Shown here one piece after another: positions 8,900-17,810 of a DNA stretch of 64,000 nucleotides. Source of the DNA: Bacteroidota bacterium (GTDB lineage Bacteria > Bacteroidota > Bacteroidia > UKL13-3); assembly GCA_027484685.1 (NCBI GenBank), contig JAIXSO010000049.1:1-64000 (forward strand), given 5' to 3'. Numbering within the stretch: position 1 is the stretch's first letter; every line of letters begins with the position of its first letter. Position numbers and translations under genes: made by a program. Under the pieces are notes generated by a model that saw nothing but the letters and a program-made list of their open reading frames with translations, did not search any database and had not been told where the DNA came from.

Positions 8900-9823
8900 A
8901 TGAAAAAATTTACACAAAAACACTTACTAGGTATAAAAGACATTACCCAAGAAGATATAGAACTTATTTTTGAAACAGCCGATGGTTTTAAAACCGTTAT
9001 CAATAGGCCCATTAAAAAAGTTCCTTCCTTGCGCGATGTTACCATTGCCAATATTTTCTTTGAAAATTCTACCCGTACACGTATTTCGTTCGAATTAGCA
9101 CAAAAACGTTTGAGTGCAGATACAGTTAACTTTTCAGCTTCTTCATCATCGGTTTCAAAAGGTGAAACTTTAATTGATACAGTTAACAATATTTTGGCCA
9201 TGAAAGTAGATATGGTGGTAATGCGTCATCCTGCGCCAGGAGCAGCCATGTTTTTATCAAAACACATCAGTGCCAATATTATCAATGCAGGTGATGGAAC
9301 ACATGAACACCCAACTCAAGCCCTGTTAGATGCCTTTTCAATTAGAGAAAAACTAGGAAGCGTAGCTGGTAAAAAAGTAGTAATAGTTGGTGATATTTTA
9401 CATTCACGTGTAGCTATTTCAAATATATTTTGCTTAAAAAAATTAGGAGCTGAAGTAATGGTTTGCGGACCAAGTACTTTAATTCCAAAACACATAGAAA
9501 GCCTTGGCGTAAAAGTTGAAACCAATTTAATGAAAGCCTTAAATTGGTGCGATGTGGCCAATATGCTGCGCATTCAGTTAGAACGTCAGGACATAAAATA
9601 TTTCCCGTCATTGCGCGAGTACAGCATGTTGTATGGTTTAGATAAACAACGCCTTGATTCGTTGAACAAAGAAATTGTAATTATGCATCCAGGCCCAATA
9701 AACCGCGGGGTAGAAATAACAAGCGATGTAGCCGATAGCAAACATGCCATTATTTTAGATCAAGTAGAAAATGGTGTAGCGGTTAGAATGGCGGTAATGT
9801 ATTTATTGGCAAGTCAACAATAG
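8900..9823 (+). CDS. pyrB: Aspartate carbamoyltransferase catalytic subunit
   Basis: Condenses carbamoyl phosphate and aspartate, the first committed step of pyrimidine synthesis. At 307 residues it is full length. The carbamoyl-phosphate loop FFENSTRTRISFE, the HPTQALLD motif and the C-terminal MHPGPINRG are all present. It follows pyrR and ends before a strong hairpin terminator, giving a compact pyrR-pyrB unit. No pyrI regulatory chain gene is adjacent. Confidence 0.97.
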   Translation: MKKFTQKHLLGIKDITQEDIELIFETADGFKTVINRPIKKVPSLRDVTIANIFFENSTRTRISFELAQKRLSADTVNFSASSSSVSKGETLIDTVNNILAMKVDMVVMRHPAPGAAMFLSKHISANIINAGDGTHEHPTQALLDAFSIREKLGSVAGKKVVIVGDILHSRVAISNIFCLKKLGAEVMVCGPSTLIPKHIESLGVKVETNLMKALNWCDVANMLRIQLERQDIKYFPSLREYSMLYGLDKQRLDSLNKEIVIMHPGPINRGVEITSDVADSKHAIILDQVENGVAVRMAVMYLLASQQ

Positions 9824-9844
9824 TATTTGAAACAATTAAGCATA

Positions 9845-9881
9845 AAAAAGGCCGTTAAATCAAGTGTTTAACGGCCTTTTT
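9845..9881. terminator. Terminator after pyrB, shared with the convergent glycosyltransferase
   Basis: A perfect 15-bp stem, AAAAAGGCCGTTAAA (9845-9859) with TTTAACGGCCTTTTT (9867-9881), closes a seven-base loop. The A-run and T-run make it usable from both strands, and the two genes converge on it. Confidence 0.92.
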
Positions 9882-9896
9882 ATAATTTATATTCAA

Positions 9897-11075
9897 TTAC
9901 TTTTTCTCTTTAGCATGATGAGGAGTTGCTATAAACGAACGGTTAGCACCTTTTAATTTAGTTAAGCTTTTTAGTAAAGTAACAAATACAATAGGTAATT
10001 TTTGAATAGCTGAAAAATATTCGGCTTTATAAAAACGTTTTGGTAAGCCTAACGAAGCAGCCATAATAACAGCTACAAAATTGGCTAAGCAAAGCCCTAA
10101 AAGTGACTTATAAAAGAAAAATGCTAAAATGGGTAATAGAAATGAAAAACCTAATACCAATACTTTAGGCATTAGCAATAATTGTAAAGTTTTGTTAAAG
10201 TAGTTTAAGTTACTGTTAGTAAATAAACTTAAAAACGATTTCAATAGGTTTTTGCGTAAGTAAAAGAACTGTGCAGAAAACCAACGTGTACGTTGTTTAT
10301 TTAAATCGTCAATGTAACGAGTTTTTTCATCATAAACATCAATATTTGGCGTGTATTTGGTTTTGGTTTTCTTTAGCGCCATTATCAATTCCATTTCTTT
10401 ATCGTAACCACCAACAGCTCTAATTTTTAATACTTCATCCACAAAAAAATCTTTACGTAAAGCAATTCCTGAACCAATTAAAGCAGTTTGTAAACCAATA
10501 TTTACATGGCCTTTTCTAAAAATAGAATTATTAATTTCTTCACTAAATGCATCTAAAATGGCAATAGGTGTATCTAAATTTTTAGCAGTTCTATGTGTTT
10601 GTATTACCTGCACTTCGTTGTCTATCTCATTATTTAGTTTACGCAAATAATCTGCTTCCATTACGTTATCAATATCTAGTAACACAATGAAATCGTAATC
10701 ACCATTCACTATCAAATCTTCTGTTTTGCGTACACTGTTCCCTTTGGTAGAATATGGTAAATCAAAAGCCAATACTTTTAAAGGTAATTTTTCAAGTTGA
10801 GCCACCGTTTCGGGCTGCAAATGGTCGCCCACTACTATAATATCATGTTTATCTTTAGGATAAGTTTGGTTTAAATTATCGGCTGCGCTTTCTAAAATTA
10901 CATGATCGTTTTTATAGGCTACTAGTAGTACAGCAAACTTGTTTAAATATGGATTTTCTTTAACCTGCTCGCTTTTACTTAAAACTGAACATATAGCAAA
11001 AAATAAAAGATAAAATACATTAAAGGCCATAAAGTAAACCAATAATGTAAATAAAATTTCTAGGGTATAACTCAT
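9897..11075 (-). CDS. Membrane glycosyltransferase family 2
   Basis: The ATG at 11075 is preferred over a TTG at 11099, giving 392 residues. An N-terminal membrane segment is followed by a GT-A domain (KFAVLLVAYKN, catalytic DID in LLDIDNVMEADYL, and the processive-type QRTRW motif) and by two or more C-terminal membrane helices. This architecture is typical of GT2 enzymes that build or extrude glycans at the inner membrane. It is clearly paralogous to the gene at 35823-37028 in the exopolysaccharide locus (shared THRTAKN/AHRTAKN, SEEINN, FRKGH, ALIGSG). The acceptor sugar is unknown. Confidence 0.88.
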   Translation of the reverse strand: MSYTLEILFTLLVYFMAFNVFYLLFFAICSVLSKSEQVKENPYLNKFAVLLVAYKNDHVILESAADNLNQTYPKDKHDIIVVGDHLQPETVAQLEKLPLKVLAFDLPYSTKGNSVRKTEDLIVNGDYDFIVLLDIDNVMEADYLRKLNNEIDNEVQVIQTHRTAKNLDTPIAILDAFSEEINNSIFRKGHVNIGLQTALIGSGIALRKDFFVDEVLKIRAVGGYDKEMELIMALKKTKTKYTPNIDVYDEKTRYIDDLNKQRTRWFSAQFFYLRKNLLKSFLSLFTNSNLNYFNKTLQLLLMPKVLVLGFSFLLPILAFFFYKSLLGLCLANFVAVIMAASLGLPKRFYKAEYFSAIQKLPIVFVTLLKSLTKLKGANRSFIATPHHAKEKK

Positions 11076-11145
11076 AATTTTAGAATTTATTGAACACAAA
11101 TAAAGGATAATTTTTTACAAATAATAAAAACATTATTCACATTAT

Positions 11146-11871
11146 TTATTGTGTAAAAACAACCGTTAGTGCTAAAAATACACCAACTAAAACAGCATAT
11201 GTCTTATAAGTAGAAAAACGATGATGCTCAGATGATTCGAATAAAATAGTGGTTGAAATATGTAAAAAAGTGCCTATTACAAATGCCATAAACTGACTAA
11301 AAACCTGTTCTGACAAAGTATAATTTAAACTGTAACTTAATATAGCACCCGTTGGCGAAGCCAAACAATACACACTCATCAATACCAAAATGACCTTATT
11401 GTTCAACTTTAAACCTTTTAAAATTATTGCCAAAGCAAAAGCTGCCGGAAACTCATGAATAGCAATACCAAATAACATGCTATAACTGATGCTGGCATTG
11501 CTTTGAAAAAAAGCACCCAATGGCACACCCTCTATAAATGTATGCAAACACATACTGGCTATGATACCAAAAGGAATAACATGTTTTTTTACCACATCGT
11601 GTAAATGAAAATGACCATGTTCAATGCCTTTTGAATATTTTTCTAACAAAATTTGAAACCAAAAACCTGCTAAAATAAATACACCCGTATATTTATTAGC
11701 ATTTGAATATACCTCGGGCATAAGGCTTACAATGGTTATAGAAAACAAATAAGCGCCTGCAAATGATAATAATAGCTTTAGTTTTTTCTCATCGTATTTA
11801 TTGGAGAATAAGGCTGCTAACGAACCTAAAAACGGAGATAAAAATAAAAGACCTAAAAATAAATAACCCAT
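11146..11871 (-). CDS. ZIP family metal transporter
   Basis: A 241-residue inner-membrane protein with about eight hydrophobic helices. The two ZIP metal-site helices are recognisable: HTFIEGVPLG and HEFPAAFALA (the family HExP type). A His-rich loop (HGHFHLH) precedes them. ZIP proteins import zinc or other divalent cations into the cytoplasm; the specific metal cannot be read from the sequence. It is followed 14 bases downstream of the PAP2 gene on the same strand, so it may be the third gene of a unit that starts at the methyltransferase. Confidence 0.9.
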   Translation of the reverse strand: MGYLFLGLLFLSPFLGSLAALFSNKYDEKKLKLLLSFAGAYLFSITIVSLMPEVYSNANKYTGVFILAGFWFQILLEKYSKGIEHGHFHLHDVVKKHVIPFGIIASMCLHTFIEGVPLGAFFQSNASISYSMLFGIAIHEFPAAFALAIILKGLKLNNKVILVLMSVYCLASPTGAILSYSLNYTLSEQVFSQFMAFVIGTFLHISTTILFESSEHHRFSTYKTYAVLVGVFLALTVVFTQ

Positions 11872-11885
11872 TTTGAAAATAATAC

Positions 11886-12449
11886 TTAATTGGCAAGTTT
11901 AATAAATTTAAGGCTATACCTAGCAAATGCAGCTCCAAATAAACTACCAACCAATGCACCAAAAAATACATCGAGCGGATAATGAACGCCTACATAAACC
12001 TGCGAAAAGGCAATGCTAAAAGCCCAAAATAATGCAACTGGAATAACCCATTTGCCAATATGTTTAAAATAAAAAATAAAGAATAAAGCCAACGCAAAAT
12101 GATTGGTGGCGTGGGCCGAAATAAAGCTAAAACCATTACAACTTTTTACCAAATGCCTTACTAAACCTGTTAATGAGGGTTCGTTACATGGCCTAATACG
12201 CATAAAAGTATTTTTAACCAAATTGGCGCTAAATTGATCTGAAACTAAAATCATAGCAGCTATAACCAATAAAATTTTCCAAGTATCAGTTTTATAGTTT
12301 TTATAGAAAAAATAAATAATGGCGGCATAAAAAATATACCAAGTACTTTGGTTGCGCAAAATGGGGCAAAGCCAATCTAAAAAAGGATTTGCAAGCGTAT
12401 TGTTTACAAACAAAAACCACATTTTATCGTACTGAATAATTGTTTCCAT
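11886..12449 (-). CDS. PAP2-family membrane phosphatase
   Basis: A 187-residue membrane protein with five or six helices and the three-part acid phosphatase signature: KNTFMRIRP, SAHATNH in place of the usual PSGH, and SQVYVGVHYPLD. It probably dephosphorylates a lipid phosphate (phosphatidic acid, undecaprenyl diphosphate or lipid A) on the periplasmic side. Its ATG overlaps the stop of the upstream methyltransferase by one base (TAATG), indicating translational coupling. The second gene of this family in the window lies at 51247. Confidence 0.9.
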   Translation of the reverse strand: METIIQYDKMWFLFVNNTLANPFLDWLCPILRNQSTWYIFYAAIIYFFYKNYKTDTWKILLVIAAMILVSDQFSANLVKNTFMRIRPCNEPSLTGLVRHLVKSCNGFSFISAHATNHFALALFFIFYFKHIGKWVIPVALFWAFSIAFSQVYVGVHYPLDVFFGALVGSLFGAAFARYSLKFIKLAN

Positions 12450-13189
12450 TAACTATTTTTTTGCGCTACAAAAATCAATCTATCGCTGGTATCAGCTTGG
12501 TATGGCTCTAAATTATAATTACCAAAAACGTTTAAAATACTAAAGCCTGTTTGAGCAAATAAAGTTTCAAAATCGGGTAAAGTAAGCAATTGTACTTCTT
12601 CTTGGTAATAATACTCCTTGCCTTCGGCATTAAACTCAATGCGTTTGGTAACTTTTTTACTATCAATTATTTTATGAAGATGAAATGTAATGCCATCAAT
12701 GGTTTTGGTTTCAGAATAACTTTGTATTTTTTTTATTTTTTCTGCATTGAAAAAATCGAGTAACAAAACGCCATCTGCCTTTAAACAAGCGTTAAAGCTA
12801 TTCAATACCTGTTGGTTTTCTTGGTCTGATTTAAAATAAGCAAAACTGGTAAACAAATTAAAACCATAATCAAACAATTGGTTGGTTTTAAAAGTACGCA
12901 AATCAGCTACATCAAAGTGTAAGTTTTGGTTTTCAAACTGCTTGGCAAACTGAATACTATTGGCCGATAAATCGACACCAACTACCTCAAAACCAGCTTT
13001 ATTTAAAAACACCGAATGTCGGCCTTTGCCACAAGCCAAATCAATTACCGATGAGCCATTGGGCATGTTTAAAAACGAAATGACATTGTTTAAAAACAAT
13101 TCCGCTTCGGTATAATCGCGGTTTTTGTATAAAATATGATAGTATGGCGAATCGAACCAATCGGCAAACCACTCTTTATTTGTATCCAT
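12449..13189 (-). CDS. Class I SAM-dependent methyltransferase
   Basis: A 246-residue Rossmann-fold methyltransferase. The SAM-binding motif I is VIDLACGKGRHSVFL, followed by an acidic motif II (VVGVDLS) and DVADL. N-terminal WFADWFDSPYYHILY and C-terminal Tyr-rich strands match a Bacteroidota family of uncharacterised small-molecule methyltransferases. It is the first gene of the minus-strand run with PAP2 and ZIP. The substrate is unknown. A TTTATTTG box lies about 25 bases upstream. Confidence 0.88.
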   Translation of the reverse strand: MDTNKEWFADWFDSPYYHILYKNRDYTEAELFLNNVISFLNMPNGSSVIDLACGKGRHSVFLNKAGFEVVGVDLSANSIQFAKQFENQNLHFDVADLRTFKTNQLFDYGFNLFTSFAYFKSDQENQQVLNSFNACLKADGVLLLDFFNAEKIKKIQSYSETKTIDGITFHLHKIIDSKKVTKRIEFNAEGKEYYYQEEVQLLTLPDFETLFAQTGFSILNVFGNYNLEPYQADTSDRLIFVAQKNS

Positions 13190-13235
13190 AAATTTGAAGG
13201 TGCAAATAAAGGTAATTTATTTAAAATATGGCGAA

Positions 13236-13436
13236 AAAGGTGCGGTGGGGACAACGACCTTGAACAAAAGCTGAAGGCGTCATGCTGGAAGCATCTTCCT
13301 TGACAAAAAACAATTACTTGCATTAGCTAATTTAGTTGCCAAACAAAGTAGATGCGCTGCATGACTTGAATTTGCCCTCGGTTGGTTTCCTAACCAACCG
13401 AATAAGGTGCAGTCATGACCCTGACTGCATACAAAT
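13236..13436. repeat. Structured GC-richer intergenic element
   Basis: Between the methyltransferase and the large barrel gene lies a 294-base gap whose central part is visibly richer in G+C than its surroundings and holds three hairpins. ATGCT/AGCAT lies at about 13281-13293. A perfect 9-bp stem CGGTTGGTT/AACCAACCG spans 13379-13400 with a TCCT loop. TGCAGTCA/TGACTGCA spans 13408-13429. No T-run follows, so these do not look like terminators. An open frame crosses it on the minus strand but has no protein-like features. It is most likely a dispersed intergenic repeat; a structured RNA is an alternative. Confidence 0.45.
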
Positions 13437-13484
13437 TCACCCATCATAAACCAAAAATCAACTAAAATACGTTTATTTGCCTTA

Positions 13485-16400
13485 ATGCGTACTATTGGGG
13501 TAATTGTATTTGTTTGTTTAGCTGTATTGGCCCAAAGCCAAAACAGACAAAAAACCTTTATTTTACTTACCGATAGCATCACTTTAGATAGTTCAGTTAT
13601 TGTTCAAAAATCGGTTCAAGTAAGTAATGGCAATACCCTTTTTATTGAAAATATTGATTTTAGAATAAACTATTTTGCCCATGCTTTTATCAATTTAAAA
13701 ATACCTAAAAGCACTCCACTTACTGTAAAATACAGTGCATCTAACTTTTATTTTAGTAAAATTTACCAAAATAAAAATCCCAACATCATTGACAAAGAAG
13801 GCATAGAAACCAAAAATCCGTTTTTGTACAGCATTAACGAAACCGATTTTTTAAGTTCTGAAAGTTTTAGCAATGGCTTAAAAATGAATGGAAGTATTTC
13901 TCGCGGATTAGGGCTTGGTAATGCACAAAATGTGGTGGTTAACTCTAACTTAAACCTTCAGCTTAGCGGAAAACTGAATAACGATATTGATGTATTGGCA
14001 GCCATTAGCGATGATAATAATCCTATTCAACCTGAAGGAAATACACAGCAGTTGCAAGATTTTGACAAAGTTTTTATTCAGTTAAGTAAAAACAAAACCA
14101 AGGTAATTATTGGCGATTTTGAAATGCGTAAACCAACCGATAGTTATTTTTTAAACTACAATAAAAAATCGAGAGGAGCACAAGTGCAAACCGCCTTTAA
14201 CTTAAAACCTATATTGGGTAATAAAAAAGATTCGGCTTTATTACAAATTGGTGCTGATGCTGCCATAAGCCGAGGTAGGTTTGCCAGAAACACATTAACT
14301 GCCATAGAAGGAAACCAAGGCCCGTACCGACTTACAGGAGCCAATGGAGAACTGTTTATCATACTTATTTCGGGCACGGAAGCCATTTATTTAGATGGTG
14401 AAAAACTAAACCGAGGCGAGCAAAACGATTATGTGATTGATTATAACAGTGGCGAAATTACTTTTACACCAAAACGTATTATAACGCAATACAGCAGGAT
14501 TGTAGCGGAATTTCAATACAGTGATAGAAATTTTGCAAGGACCGTTTTTACTACCAATGGCAGTTATAAAACCAAAAATTTTACCATTAGAGGCAGCTAT
14601 TTTACAGAACAAGATGACAAGGACCAACCTTTTCAGCAAACTTTAAGCGATAACGATAAATTGGTTTTGGCCAATGCAGGCAATAAACTAAACCAAGCAG
14701 TGGTAAGTGGCGCTACTAAAGTAAGTACGTTTAGCAATACCCAAATTTTATACCGTAAAATTGATACTTTAGGTGGGAATGATGTATATGTTTTTACCAA
14801 TATTGCTGGAGCAGATACTGTTTTTTATGAAGTAAAATTTAGCAATGTAGGAGTTAATAGAGGTAGCTATGTACAATCGGCTTCATCGGCTAACGGCAGG
14901 GTTTTTCAATATGTGGGACCTAATAATGGCAGTTTTGAACCTGTAATTTTATTAACCGCTCCTAATAAAATGGAAATGCTAAATGCAGCCATTGATTTTA
15001 CAGCACTTAAAAACACGCAAATTACAGTTGAAATAGCACAGAGTAATTTTAACCGAAACTTGTTTAGTAATTTGGATAAGCAAAACGACAAAGGTTTAGG
15101 AGCTAAAGTATTTATCAATAATAAAAATAATTTAAGTAAAACATGGCTTTGGCAAAATCAACTTAACTACGAATGGGTTGATGCAAACTTTAGGTATGTA
15201 GAACGTTACAGAAATGTGGAGTTTGATAGGATTTGGAACAGACAATTAAACAACTCGAGCAGCAGCGATACTGGTTATAACGAACATATTTTATCGGCTA
15301 AAACAAGCATTGAAAAACAACAACTATTTAATGCCTATTATCAAATTCAATTGTATAACCGTAATCAAAATTATGCTGGTTTAATCAATCAAATTGGAAG
15401 TGTTTTTACATATAAAAATAACCAATTGAATGCCAATGCCGAATACTTAACCATTAGCATAAACAATGCTACTTTGCAGCAAAACCTTAATCAAAACCAA
15501 ACTTATAAATACAATGCAGGTTATGCCCGCACGCAATTCAAACATCAAGTTGGGGTAAATTATTTAACCGAAAAAAGTAAGTTTTTTAAAACCAACGATA
15601 CTTTACTAACAGGTAGTTTTAGTTATAACCAAAGCAATTATTTTTTCCAAAATACTGATACCTTAAAACTAAAATACCGAGTTGATTATACCAACAGAAA
15701 CGATTTCCAGGCTAGGAATACTGATTTTTATTTAGCCAGCATAGCACAAAACATCAATGCTTTAACTGTTTTAAAACAAGAAAATGGCAATAGGTTAAAC
15801 TTAAATTTTACTTACCGAAATTTTGAAATAAATGACACTTCTATCAAAAACCTAAAGCCCGAAAGAACCATTTTAGCCAGGGTTGAATACGATTATGCTT
15901 TTTTAAGGCGTATGTTTACCGCCAATACTTATTACCAAATTGGAAGCGGGAATGAACTACGGAGAGATTTTAGTTACTTGGAAGTTCCCAAAGGGCAAGG
16001 TGTATATGTTTGGAAAGATTTTAACTTAGATAATATTCAGCAATTAAATGAGTTTGTAATAGCCAGTTTTGTGGATAGAAATATAGCCAATTATATCAGG
16101 GTTTATTTGCCTACCAACTCTACTATCAGAACCAATTCGGTGCAGTTTAACCAAACCTTAAATATTAATCCAGCAAGTGTATGGCTTAATAAAAAAGGTT
16201 TGCTTAAGTTTTTGAGTAAATTTAATAATCAATCGGGTTTGCGCATTGAACGCAAAATTATAGCCGATAATACTTTTAATTATGTAAACCCGTTTGCCAA
16301 TTTATTTAACGATACTGCCCTCATCAATGTAAATAGTTTGGCACGAAACACTTTATTCTTTAACCGAAGCAATGCCACATTTGGCGCAGACTGGAGCATA

Positions 16401-16979
16401 CAAGATAACCAAACCAAAGTTATTTTAACCAATGGCATTGATAGCAGACGAAAACTAGAAAACGGACTGAATATGCGCTGGAATGCCAACGAATTTTGGA
16501 CCATTAACTTACTGTATAATTTTGGTGAACGCAGTTATATTTCACAATTTTTTGTGCAACAGAATTACAGTTATAACTTTATAGAATGGAAACCTAAATT
16601 GATATATCAAGCGAATAAAAACTTTAGAACCACTTTAAATGCAGGATATTTTGAAGCCAATAATGCCAAAGAATATGGCAATCAAAAAGGAAAAACTACC
16701 GAAATAGGATTAGAAATGCGTTATAACTTTACCCAAATTGGTGCATTGAGTGCCAAGTATAGTTTGTATGAAGTGGAGTTTAATGGCGAAACAGGAAGCA
16801 ATTTAGGTTATGATATGTTGCAAGGCTTAACCACTGGTAAAAACCAAGTTTGGAACTTAAACTTGCAACAACGAATTGGCCAAAACATACAAATTAACTT
16901 AAACTACGATGGCCGCACCTCGGGCATTAGCGATGCTATTTTACACACAGGCAGAATGGAAGCACGCTATATATTTTAG
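13485..16979 (+). CDS. Very large predicted outer-membrane beta-barrel protein
   Basis: An 1164-residue protein with a signal peptide (MRTIGVIVFVCLAVLAQSQ). The N-terminal 120 residues are a soluble beta domain. They are followed by GSISRGLGLGNAQN, the segment DIDVLAAISDDNNPIQP, and then GNTQQLQDFDKVFIQLSK and KVIIGDFEMRKP, which recur in a conserved Bacteroidota family without an assigned function. The remaining 900 residues alternate hydrophobic and polar positions with many aromatic strand ends, and the chain finishes in an aromatic residue (MEARYIF), as in outer-membrane barrels. There is no TonB box or plug motif that I recognise. It stands alone, upstream of the toxin-antitoxin element. 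A role in surface export or assembly is possible but not demonstrated. Confidence 0.8.
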   Translation: MRTIGVIVFVCLAVLAQSQNRQKTFILLTDSITLDSSVIVQKSVQVSNGNTLFIENIDFRINYFAHAFINLKIPKSTPLTVKYSASNFYFSKIYQNKNPNIIDKEGIETKNPFLYSINETDFLSSESFSNGLKMNGSISRGLGLGNAQNVVVNSNLNLQLSGKLNNDIDVLAAISDDNNPIQPEGNTQQLQDFDKVFIQLSKNKTKVIIGDFEMRKPTDSYFLNYNKKSRGAQVQTAFNLKPILGNKKDSALLQIGADAAISRGRFARNTLTAIEGNQGPYRLTGANGELFIILISGTEAIYLDGEKLNRGEQNDYVIDYNSGEITFTPKRIITQYSRIVAEFQYSDRNFARTVFTTNGSYKTKNFTIRGSYFTEQDDKDQPFQQTLSDNDKLVLANAGNKLNQAVVSGATKVSTFSNTQILYRKIDTLGGNDVYVFTNIAGADTVFYEVKFSNVGVNRGSYVQSASSANGRVFQYVGPNNGSFEPVILLTAPNKMEMLNAAIDFTALKNTQITVEIAQSNFNRNLFSNLDKQNDKGLGAKVFINNKNNLSKTWLWQNQLNYEWVDANFRYVERYRNVEFDRIWNRQLNNSSSSDTGYNEHILSAKTSIEKQQLFNAYYQIQLYNRNQNYAGLINQIGSVFTYKNNQLNANAEYLTISINNATLQQNLNQNQTYKYNAGYARTQFKHQVGVNYLTEKSKFFKTNDTLLTGSFSYNQSNYFFQNTDTLKLKYRVDYTNRNDFQARNTDFYLASIAQNINALTVLKQENGNRLNLNFTYRNFEINDTSIKNLKPERTILARVEYDYAFLRRMFTANTYYQIGSGNELRRDFSYLEVPKGQGVYVWKDFNLDNIQQLNEFVIASFVDRNIANYIRVYLPTNSTIRTNSVQFNQTLNINPASVWLNKKGLLKFLSKFNNQSGLRIERKIIADNTFNYVNPFANLFNDTALINVNSLARNTLFFNRSNATFGADWSIQDNQTKVILTNGIDSRRKLENGLNMRWNANEFWTINLLYNFGERSYISQFFVQQNYSYNFIEWKPKLIYQANKNFRTTLNAGYFEANNAKEYGNQKGKTTEIGLEMRYNFTQIGALSAKYSLYEVEFNGETGSNLGYDMLQGLTTGKNQVWNLNLQQRIGQNIQINLNYDGRTSGISDAILHTGRMEARYIF

Positions 16980-17050
16980 ATTTTTGAACTGTGATTTTTG
17001 ATTTTATTGAAGTAATATTTATTAAAAGACCGTTGGGGCAAACCGCTGAC

Positions 17051-17083
17051 GCAGACCGTTGGGGCAGACCTACGTGTCTGCCC
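17051..17083. repeat. REP-like palindromic element, copy 1
   Basis: GGGCAGAC/GTCTGCCC forms an 8-bp stem with a six-base loop (17062-17083), preceded by GCAGACCGTTG. It matches 17719-17751 at 29 of 33 positions by eye. A further partial copy of its left arm (AGACCGTTGGGGCA) lies at 17027-17040. There is no T-run, so it is not a terminator. Confidence 0.75.
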
Positions 17084-17135
17084 AAGCTCAATAAAAACAG
17101 AAAAAATTACCACGCTAAAATTTAAATTTATTCTC

Positions 17136-17143
17136 TACTTTTG
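17136..17143 (+). promoter_or_regulatory. Candidate -7 box for the toxin-antitoxin pair
   Basis: TACTTTTG is an exact TAnnTTTG match 18 bases upstream of the antitoxin ATG. No clear TTG -33 box is seen at the expected distance, so this is only moderately supported. Confidence 0.45.
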
Positions 17144-17161
17144 TTTAAAATCTATCAAAAA

Positions 17162-17392
17162 ATGAAGACGCTAGCACTTCGCAAAAAACTTCATAATTAC
17201 ATTGATTCCATTGAGCAAGAAAAACTAGAAGCAATTTATACCGTTTTAAAAAATGATATGGAAGTCGATTCATTACTAACTTCAGAACAAAAAAAAGAAC
17301 TTGATTTAAGGCTTGATGAATATATGAATGAAAAAGGTAAAAGCTATTCTTGGAATGAAGCTTTAAATATAATAAAACCTAATTTAGTTTAG
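17162..17392 (+). CDS. Type II antitoxin, addiction-module component family
   Basis: The ATG at 17162 gives 76 residues; a TTG at 17141 would lie inside the promoter box. The sequence is helical and acidic, with DSIEQEKLEAIYTVL, SEQKKELDLRLDEYMN and a C-terminal SWNEALNII. This matches the small putative addiction-module antitoxin family that partners with RelE/ParE toxins: the C-terminal part wraps the toxin and neutralises it. The stop codon and the toxin ATG are separated by one base (TAGGATG), indicating translational coupling. It is bracketed, with the toxin, by two related palindromes. Confidence 0.85.
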   Translation: MKTLALRKKLHNYIDSIEQEKLEAIYTVLKNDMEVDSLLTSEQKKELDLRLDEYMNEKGKSYSWNEALNIIKPNLV

Positions 17393-17393
17393 G

Positions 17394-17756
17394 ATGAAGT
17401 ATGCTTTGTTATTTAGGGATAAAGCCGTTGCAGAAATAAAATTAGCTTACGATTGGTATGAAGAACAAATGATAGGTCTAGGTGAACGTTTTTTAAACAC
17501 TATAAAGCACAATACTGATTTAATTTTAAGCAATCCTAATACATTTAAAACCACCTACAAAAACTTCAAAGAAGTTTATTTAAAAGAATTCCCATTTATT
17601 ATTGTGTATTTTATTGATAAATCAGATCATAAAATTATCATTATTTCTGTGTTTCATTGTAGTAGAAATCCTAAGAAAAATTTAAGAAATAACTATTTAA
17701 TTACAGTAATTGTTGGGAGCAAACCGTTAGGGCAGACCAAAGTGTCTGCCCTATAA
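17394..17756 (+). CDS. Type II toxin of the RelE/ParE family, C-terminus formed by a repeat
   Basis: A 120-residue protein whose first 100 residues fit the RelE/ParE fold: an N-terminal strand, a helical hairpin (EIKLAYDWYEEQ, LGERFLNTIK), FPFIIVYFID and SVFHCSRNPKK at the usual C-terminus. Such toxins cut ribosome-bound mRNA or block gyrase; which applies cannot be told. The natural family end is near residue 100. The last 14 residues (from VGSK to SAL) and the stop codon come from the palindromic repeat at 17719-17751, suggesting the repeat inserted at the gene end and replaced the original stop. The toxin may still be active, since the fold is complete. Confidence 0.85.
   Translation: MKYALLFRDKAVAEIKLAYDWYEEQMIGLGERFLNTIKHNTDLILSNPNTFKTTYKNFKEVYLKEFPFIIVYFIDKSDHKIIIISVFHCSRNPKKNLRNNYLITVIVGSKPLGQTKVSAL
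17719..17751. repeat. REP-like palindromic element, copy 2, overlapping the toxin 3' end
   Basis: AGGGCAGAC (17729-17737) pairs with GTCTGCCCT (17744-17752). It matches the copy at 17051-17083 in 29 of 33 positions and in the same orientation. It is translated as the end of the toxin. Confidence 0.75.
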
Positions 17757-17810
17757 AAATTGTTTATGATATATTTATTCACTAATCTCGTTCACTAAAA
17801 ATTATTAATA

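Noticed and set aside
13280..13582. 100-residue minus-strand open frame upstream of the large barrel gene
   Set aside because: It overlaps the start of the barrel gene, crosses the hairpin element, and its Cys- and Ser-rich translation has no domain or signal features.
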